Under the pieces are notes generated by a model. That model saw nothing but the letters and a program-made list of their open reading frames with translations. It ran no database searches and was not told where the DNA came from. Shown one piece after another: positions 57,673 through 64,000 of a stretch of 64,000 nt of DNA (positions are counted from its first letter, which is position 1; the number at the start of each line of letters is the position of its first letter). A program made the position numbers and the translations under genes. This DNA comes from Sanderia malayensis. Lineage: Eukaryota > Cnidaria > Scyphozoa > Semaeostomeae > Pelagiidae. The stretch is from positions 1 to 64,000 of the forward strand of contig RQOL01000927.1 of NCBI GenBank assembly GCA_013076295.1, written 5' to 3'.

Positions 57673-59170
57673 CTATAAAAACAAACGAAGGGATTATAAT
57701 CTCCAGTTAATCACAACACGCCAATCAAATCAAACTCTAGAAGCGGAAAGAAAAATCCAAGCACGGCATGTGTGGCACTGCGCTTGCACCCCTATATTTA
57801 GGCCATTTTAACACTAACCCAAATGGCTAGACTCACTACATTGCGCCCCTGTGCCTCGCTTGTTTTTACTCGCTCGTTTGAGGGACTTATGGACTTACAG
57901 CTCAAAAAGTGGAAAAAACTCTTCGTGGCGACAAATTTTTGTCGCCCCAATCAGATTGCAGCATTTGGCTTTTAGACAATAGCTAATGTTTACTTTGACC
58001 AATCATGTTCAATCACAATTTAGGCCAAGAAAAATGAGGTTTAGCTCGATATTTAGAACGGACCAACCTGGACTATAAGAAATTGCGTGGCATCAATTTT
58101 TAACTCAACAACAAATGGCGGGAAAATGCCGAAGCTGTGACAGAAGTTAAAAAGAATGTAAACTCAATAAATTTTCGTGCTCTTTCGAGAAATGCTGAAA
58201 AAAGTCTTCGTTAATTGTCTGTTTTTGTATCTGGGTCGCGTACAAGCTAAGGTAAAAGCTGCTTTTCGTTGAATAATCGCATTTCATTAGGACTTGTTGT
58301 ATTCATGATTATGAGAAAAAACTTGCGTGGATTCACAGAATTTGTTAACCTGCGTGGATTCACAACCACTTAAGAAATTGTATTATTAAATGTGAGATTT
58401 TATCCTAATAATGTTATTAATAAGAACAATTGTTCTTTAGTTACATGCACGTCAAAATTCAAAATAACTTCTCTAATTAATTCAAAGCAAATGCTGTAAT
58501 ATCTATCAAAGCTTCTTCTTCCAGCTCCGTAACAAAAAGTTAAATTAGAAATTAAGGTTCATTAAAGATTGTTAATTCTTTCTTCTTCCTTCAGCTGACC
58601 ATCAATCTAGGGTTTAATTTGTGAATGTAGCAATGAAAATAATTATTTTCCATTGTTCATAAGATAGCCCAAAAATTAATTGGTCGGCTCGTAAACTCAA
58701 AGGCCTAAACATATTTATCAAACATGAAGCCAAATCAAACAACCGCAACCGCTGGTAGTTTGCAAAATCCAAAGTTCAACTGATCAAATCTAACTTCTAG
58801 AAAGTGCCACGCTTAAACTGGGTCGTAAAGGTCACTGTCTGGCATCCCGTACTAAGTCCTAGTAAGTAAATTAGGGTCAACTTGCCCAATGACGCAAGAT
58901 TCAATGGGCTTGCCAGAGAAAAGAGCAAAAAATGAAGTTCTGTCATCAGGTAATTAACTGAGATTAACACAAAGTTCGAATTACAGAGGTTTTTTCTTGG
59001 AAGAGACAAAAATATATGGTCGAATTACAGAAAGTTCGAGTTACAGAGGTTCGAATTGTAGAGGTTTTTTTCAAGGGTTTGTTAGGAATTTTTCAAGGGA
59101 CCGCAGAATTTTGTTCGAACTACTAAAAGTTCGAATTACACGAGTTCGAATTAGACAGAGTTGACTGTAA
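57673..59170. other. Kinase pseudogene intron with inverted repeat fragments
   Basis: A segment at about 57833-57866 ('actcactacattgcgcccc', 'gtgcctcgct') is an inverted partner of about 59810-59842. Both look like fragments of a repetitive element. From 58000 to 59170 no other gene is visible. Confidence 0.4.
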
Positions 59171-59552
59171 GGCCCTGTTTATTTGAGCAAAATTATCCCA
59201 CCTTCCATCCTACGAGCTGAGAGGTGAGATCCGATCATTTCATACTGTCCTTTATATTTTTCACATTGCGTTTATATGAGAAACGATTTATCCCAGTGAA
59301 GTGAGACCCTGCTCTCAGCCAGTCGGATCTTACCTGGGAGGGATGAGAATTTTCCATGTAAACCCAAAACAGCCTGAGAGGTGGGATAAAATCAGCTTTT
59401 GTGCCCAAGCGCTAATTTAGTGCAAAAGAGCCGAATAGAGGCTACAGGCTGGAAGGTGAGATAAAAGTATCATATAAAGACACGCTGATTTCATCCCACC
59501 TCTCAGCTCGTAGGCTGGAAGGTGGGATAATTTTGCTCATATAAACAGGGCC
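59171..59552. mobile_element. Foldback MITE with TAA target duplication (Harbinger-like)
   Basis: A 382-bp element with long inverted ends starting GGCCCTGTTTAT and ending with its complement. The arms share 'gagcaaaattatcccacctt' and 'ctacgagctgagaggtg'. TAA is duplicated at 59168-59170 and 59553-59555. A 3-bp TWA duplication and GGCCC ends fit PIF/Harbinger. Non-coding. Confidence 0.75.
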
Positions 59553-59658
59553 TAAATTGGAAACGAAAAATTAAACTTACTTGTTTCTATACTTCCAAAT
59601 AAAAAACAGCGACATGCAACCATTTACATATTTCTTTTCAAAGAATATGAAAACTTAT

Positions 59659-59847
59659 TCAGAAGCGGCAACAAAGCAAAATATTGACATTTTCGCGTCC
59701 CCGGCATATTTCCAAATTCCAAGTTTTAATCTTGCAGCATTCCATCAGAACGAGGCGGCACATTTTTCCAACAGTAAATCTAGAAGTCCCTTGTGTTGAG
59801 CGAGTTGCGAGCGAGGCACAGGGACGCAATGTAATGAGTCTACCCAA
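59659..59847 (-). repeat. Repetitive fragment with protein-like antisense frame
   Basis: The minus strand has an open frame with 'RPCASLATRSTQGTSRF'. Its first part is inverted-repeated at about 57833-57866. This kind of sequence recurs in invertebrate genome repeats, so I treat it as a dispersed repeat and not a gene. Confidence 0.4.
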
Positions 59848-60079
59848 TGGCTACCCTTACACCAATCACAATCAGCATCACGACATGTGCATCTTCCTCC
59901 ACAGTAGCAATGTGCGCAAATACCCCTACCCTGAGGCTACTCTGTCAAACAACTCACATTAAGTTTATGAAACTCGTGTTACACTCCAGCCATTCGCATT
60001 TACTGCAGCAAAAGTGAAAGCCCAAGAAGGTCTAAATAGTTGATCAGTAGAAAATGAATTACTTCAATACTTACACATC

Positions 60080-61119
60080 TAGACAGGGAAATTGTCGTGA
60101 CAAACTAAGCAAGTGCCTAATACCAAATCTGACTTCAAAATATGGTTGTATATGGGTGACTGATTGATTTTCCGAGATGGGCCCAACAAAATTATTCCAG
60201 GAAGTCATGTGATCGATGACGTCAATAATCGATAATAATCTTTCATATATACGGCTATAACTTTTTAAATACCCCGCCTATGACAATGAAAATAGTCAAT
60301 AAATGTTCAGCGTACGATTGCCTTTCATTTGATATATAAAATTCTAACTTTTGCTGATGTCATCATTTTTCTGATGATGTCATCACTTTTTAAAAAATTT
60401 AATTAGTTTGGTTTCCAGAGCTCGTAAAGACAATAGTCGGGGATTTTCTACATTTGAGTATACATGTTGAGCTTTTGATACGTAGCATTTGTATTTCTTC
60501 GTGATATATACTTTTTCTTGGATATTTTCGTCATTTTATAAATTTGTTTTTGAAACTGCCTAATGTAATGATGTAGACAGGGAGTTCCTTGTAACAATCT
60601 GGCAAAGTGTGGAACCTTTGATTTTACTTCAGATTCGGGTAATTAAAGGTCGGGAGATTATTTTTAGACTTGGGTACATTTTTATAAAACAATAGAAGTC
60701 ACGTGATTGATGATGTCAGCATTTCCAGTCAGCCAAAACTTTACTCCCCAATATTGAAAAATAAACTATGCCATTTTGTTAAGCACCCAAAAAAAGCAAA
60801 AAATTATAAAGCAGCACTACTATCGGACTTACCGATATCGAGTTATCCGTAGTTAAATTATGTGTCATGTGACAAACATAGCGGATCTGTGATTTTGAAA
60901 CATTGATATCAATGATGATTCCGGGCGATTTTTCTAAATGGTAATGTATACGCTTGAATACGAGGCATTTTTGATGACTTCCGTGAGGTATCTTAGGCAT
61001 GCAAAGCCCTACTTATTTCCTGTTATGCTACATGTTCACGACTAAATGACCAAAACTATCTTTGAAATTTAAAAGTAAAGAAAAAAATTTGGATGGTCTG
61101 TGGTAGCCACTCATCTAAT
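60080..61119 (+). repeat. Left TIR of the foldback transposon
   Basis: Pairs with the complement of 62029-63068; the inner border lies at 'ctcatctaatt'. Small differences and one short indel are visible between the arms. Confidence 0.9.
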
Positions 61120-62028
61120 TATGTGTATCGTAACCGAAAATTGTAGTAAGACGTGTATCGTAGCCCAAAATTGCACGGATAGCTGGCAAAGATTGCATAG
61201 ATAGCTGAACCACAAATTGCAAAAATTGCATAGATAGCTGAACCACTTGCAGTTTTGTAAATGCCCATACAAGGAGTATCAGCAAACCCGTATCTTTAGA
61301 GACAATGACCACATCTGTGTTTTGCATTATGGCATGAAGAACCAAGCGTGTATAAGCCTCCTCATGGTTACATGCATGCAGAAAAGAAAAGTGACTTGAT
61401 TCTTCTCAACTTTGTACGTTTTGTTTTCTTCTGTCACTATGAAAAGGTAGCTGAGACATTTTCTTCCATCTTCACTCTGCAGAAGTTTTGATATCAGCTT
61501 GACAAGACTATTCTTGGTTTCGCCATTGTGAGAGCTGTTTTTTCGGTTTTAATGTCTTAACTGGGGCTAAGTCATCAACCAACCATCATCCAGATTCCGA
61601 GCGATCAAAAGGAGCCATATGCAAGCTTTCATTTGGAAAAGATGTTATTTGGAACATATTGACCGCATTTTGTAGGAAGAAAATGGATGGAAATATGAAG
61701 GAAAAAGCTTAATACCAAAGTGATTTTCAGGGCCACGGCTTCCTCCAGCATTGACAAGAAAAAGGCACCGCCAGAAAACCCAAACCAAAAACGAAGCCGA
61801 TGCAGATGAAGAAGCGAGTGGAAGTGATGAAAAATGTGACAGAAAAGAAGACGGAAAGGAAAAAAGAAACAGGCGATCAACCCGGCAACTACATAAAGCA
61901 TTTACGAAGGAGATGATGAGCAAGAAGACGCAGTTTCTTCAGAGCAACAAACCAAATCGGAACCTTCTCTTAGTATGGAAGAACATGAAAGTGACTGAGA
62001 AGTTTCTGATTTTATGTCGAGTGACAAT

Positions 62029-63068
62029 TAATTAGATGAGTGGCTACCACAGAATATCCAAATTTTTTCTTTACTTTTAAATTTCAAAGATAGTTTTGGT
62101 CATTTAGTCGTGAGCATGTAGCATAACAGGAAACAAGTAGGGCTTTGCATGCCTAAGATACCTCAAGGAAGTCATCAAAAATGCCTCGCATTCAAGCGTA
62201 TACATTACCATTTAGAAAAATCGCCCGGAATCATCATTGATATCAATGTTTCAAAATCACAGATCCGCTATGTTTGTCACATGACACATAATTTAACTAC
62301 GGATAACTCGATATCGGTAAGTCCGATAGTAGTGCTGTTTTATAATTTTTTGCATTTTTTGGGTGCTTAACAAAATGGCATAGTTTATTTTTAATATTGG
62401 GGAGTAAAGTTTTGGCTGACCGGAAATGCTGACATCGTCGATCACGTGACTTCTATTGTTTTATAAAAATGTACCCAAGTCTAAAAATAATCGCCCGACC
62501 TTTAATTACCCGAATCCGAAGTAAAATCAAAGGTTCGGCACTTTGCCAGATTGTTACAAGGAACTCCCTGTCTACATCATTACATTAGGCAGTTTCAAAA
62601 ACAACTTTATAAAATGACAAAAATATCGAAGAAAAAGTATATATCACGAAGAAATACAAATGCCACGTATCAAAAGCTCAACATGTATACTCAAATGTAG
62701 AAAATCCCCGACTATTGTCTTTGCGAGCTCTGGAAACCAAACTAATTAAATTTTTTAAAAAGTGATGACGTCATCAGAAAAATGATGACATCAGCAAACG
62801 TTAGAATTTTATATATCAAATGAAAGGCAATCGTACGCTGAACTTTTATTGACTATTTTCATTGTCATAAGCGGAGTATTTAAAAAGTTATAGCCGTTTA
62901 CATGAAAGATTTTTAGCGACTCTTGACGTCATCGATCACATGACTTCCTGGAATAATTATTTTGGGCCCATCTCGGAAAATCAATCAGTCACCCATATAC
63001 AACCATATTTTGAAGTCAGACTTGGTATTAGGCACTTGCTTAGTTTGTCACAACAATTTCCCTGTCTA
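62029..63068 (-). repeat. Right TIR of the foldback transposon
   Basis: Inverted counterpart of 60080-61119, beginning at 'aattagatgag' and ending in CCCTGTCTA. Confidence 0.9.
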
Positions 63069-63253
63069 ATCACTCTGTGAAGTTGATATTCCATCAAGAA
63101 GTGATTTGATGGCCATCCACTTGATAGGGAACCTGCCACCCTGAAAATAACAATTAACACATTTCATTACAAAACAGTAAGAAACTTATTCCCGAACTAA
63201 ATATACAAAAGAAATATGGGTACAAAAAGTAAGCGAATAAAACTGGAAAAGAC

Positions 63254-63382
63254 CTGGCTCTTCTTAAAGTATTGATCTTGGTTCTGGATGTCTCGAGCGA
63301 ATCCAAAATCGCTTATCCTACATATTAGATTTGTGTGCGGCGCAACGAGGATGTTGCGTGCGGCCAAATTTCGATGAATAAC
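63254..63382 (-). pseudogene. Receptor tyrosine kinase pseudogene, catalytic-loop exon with HRN instead of HRD
   Basis: A 129-nt exon, acceptor TTTGTAG/G and donor CAG/GTCTTT. It encodes subdomains VIb-VII: 'VIHRNLAARNILV' and 'ISDFGFARDI'. The codon at 63370-63368 is AAT (Asn) where active tyrosine kinases have the catalytic Asp of HRDLAARN. The DFG motif is intact. Phase joins both neighbours. Without the catalytic base the product would at best be a pseudokinase; with the other lesions it is a pseudogene. Confidence 0.9.
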
Positions 63383-63534
63383 CTACAAAGTCAATGGGAA
63401 ATAGTCTTGCAAGCATTTACCAGATGAAGCTTAACAGGAAAGAATTTAAAAAGCAAGCAGGAAGGAACTTAAGGTCAAGCTCTATTTCTCCACTCGACCA
63501 ACTGTAAACAATGAAGTCAATTACACATTTTGAC

Positions 63535-63839
63535 CTTGAAGGCTGCCAAGTACTGCATTCCAGTAGCAATTTGCCATGCAAACGTCAAAAGCATTTTTGC
63601 TGTCATCTCGGAGCTTGGAGAATCACCATATGTTGCACTGTAATATCCTTCATTGATACCGCGGCTGTTTTGCAGGAATCCTTGCAAATCTCCGTGAAAG
63701 CAGTATTCGACTATGATCATCAATGGCTCAGAGCGCGTGCAGCAACCAAGAAGGTTGACAACGTTGGGATGCTGGGGGAGCAGCTTCAACATGTCCAACT
63801 CTGCATGGAGATCCTTTCTTGCACATTCATCGTCACTGT
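63535..63839 (-). pseudogene. Receptor tyrosine kinase pseudogene, alphaC to alphaE exon
   Basis: A 305-nt exon (acceptor TTGCAG/AC, donor AAG/GTCAAA) coding for kinase subdomains III-VIa: the alphaC Glu in 'LHAELDMLKLL', 'HPNVVNLLGCC', the hinge 'IIVEYCFHGDLQGFL', a short kinase-insert-like segment, then 'QIATGMQYLA'. The pattern is that of split or insert-containing receptor tyrosine kinases such as the FGFR/VEGFR/PDGFR group. The exon itself is open. The glycine-rich loop and receptor ectodomain would lie beyond the window end. Confidence 0.88.
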
Positions 63840-64000
63840 CTGCAAGGAAACAACAAAATGACAATCATCATTATCCATTGCTTCAAATTCAAGTATAAAC
63901 ATATCGTACTGATTAAAAGTATGGTATGTTCCAAAGGACCATAGGTTCTATCCAGCACTATGAAACAGTACTAGCTGGACGCGCTGGTGTACGCTCGCTT
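63840..64000 (-). other. Intron or upstream part of the kinase pseudogene
   Basis: No further exon is recognised in the last 160 bp. The next upstream kinase exon (glycine loop, VAIK lysine) is expected outside the window. Confidence 0.4.

Larger units (their letters stand above)
60080..63068. mobile_element. 3-kb foldback DNA transposon with ~1.04-kb TIRs
   Basis: Ends TAGACAGGGAAATTGT and its complement, with the 3-bp target duplication ATC at 60077-60079 and 63069-63071. Removal restores the kinase exon and its donor. Arms 60080-61119 and 62029-63068 are highly similar. The 909-bp centre has short frames only: a minus frame at 61345-61115 with 'VVIVSKDTGLLILL' and an acidic/basic plus frame at 61751-62035. 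No transposase is recognised, so it is non-autonomous. The superfamily is unclear. Confidence 0.9.
60075..63140 (-). pseudogene. Receptor tyrosine kinase pseudogene, activation-segment exon split by a transposon
   Basis: The exon starts after TTTTCAG at 63140 and encodes 'GGRFPIKWMA' and on to 'TSQSD' (63140-63069), subdomains VII-VIII. Where kinases have APE it reads AIK (63113-63105), losing the structural Glu. At 63069-63071 the exon is entered by the foldback element 60080-63068. Its remaining bases (GAT repeat 60079-60077, GT 60076-60075) and the donor GTAAGT lie on the other side. The insertion adds 3 kb and a stop to the exon. Confidence 0.88.

Noticed and set aside
63511..63861. Plus-strand frame opposite the kinase exon
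   Set aside because: The minus strand encodes clear kinase subdomains with splice sites. The plus frame is its shadow.

Overview
This is a metazoan nuclear window with no bacterial traits: spliced exons, an rRNA-derived pseudogene, LINE, BEL/Pao, Polinton and MITE insertions, and long satellite arrays. The AT-rich composition and GC-rich MITE ends of the type TACCGTAAAT..AAGCGCCCC suggest a cnidarian (coral or sea anemone), but this is an inference from style, not proof. I see no gene that is clearly intact and belongs to the host; the content is repeats, mobile elements and one host-type kinase pseudogene.

Layout. 1-1487: diverged tandem repeats and GC-rich repeats. 1488-6976 and 6977-12467: a nearly perfect 5.49-kb tandem duplication. 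Each copy holds ~187-bp rDNA-spacer-like repeats, a 28S rRNA 3'-end pseudogene (minus strand), a tRNA-headed SINE, and the start of a ~342-bp satellite with a TA-flanked MITE. From ~4970 to ~49945 the ~342-bp satellite is the background sequence. It is split by a frameshifted non-LTR retrotransposon (12516-17622) and by a 17.2-kb Polinton/Maverick (23714-40877) with 6-bp target duplications and ~0.6-kb terminal inverted repeats. Each satellite monomer has, on the minus strand, a 182-nt exon-like block bounded by good splice signals.

The Polinton carries protein-primed DNA polymerase B (+), then, mostly on the minus strand, an adenain-like protease, the major capsid protein, a lysine-rich virion-type protein, the penton, small basic proteins, a protein with a Bcl-2 BH1-like motif, and a small acidic Cys-rich protein. 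It also has terminal genes near both TIRs. The polymerase, protease and capsid genes carry stops or frameshifts, so the copy is dead. A BEL/Pao retrotransposon with a long open frame sits inside it, truncated in the RNase H region; no Polinton integrase or packaging ATPase is seen. Upstream of the polymerase gene and of the right-end gene lie dense heat-shock-element-like arrays with CCAAT and TATA boxes (plus a CRE at the left), suggesting stress-responsive transcription.

49946-54000: a ~220-240-bp repeat, a 211-bp patch copied from the satellite, a second, partial Polinton end with a decayed zinc-finger gene, and a 63-bp minisatellite. 54000-64000: a receptor-tyrosine-kinase pseudogene on the minus strand. 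Five exons are recognisable, with an in-frame stop, a catalytic HRD-to-HRN change, and a 3-kb foldback transposon with ~1.04-kb TIRs inside one exon. Several MITEs lie in its introns and flanks.
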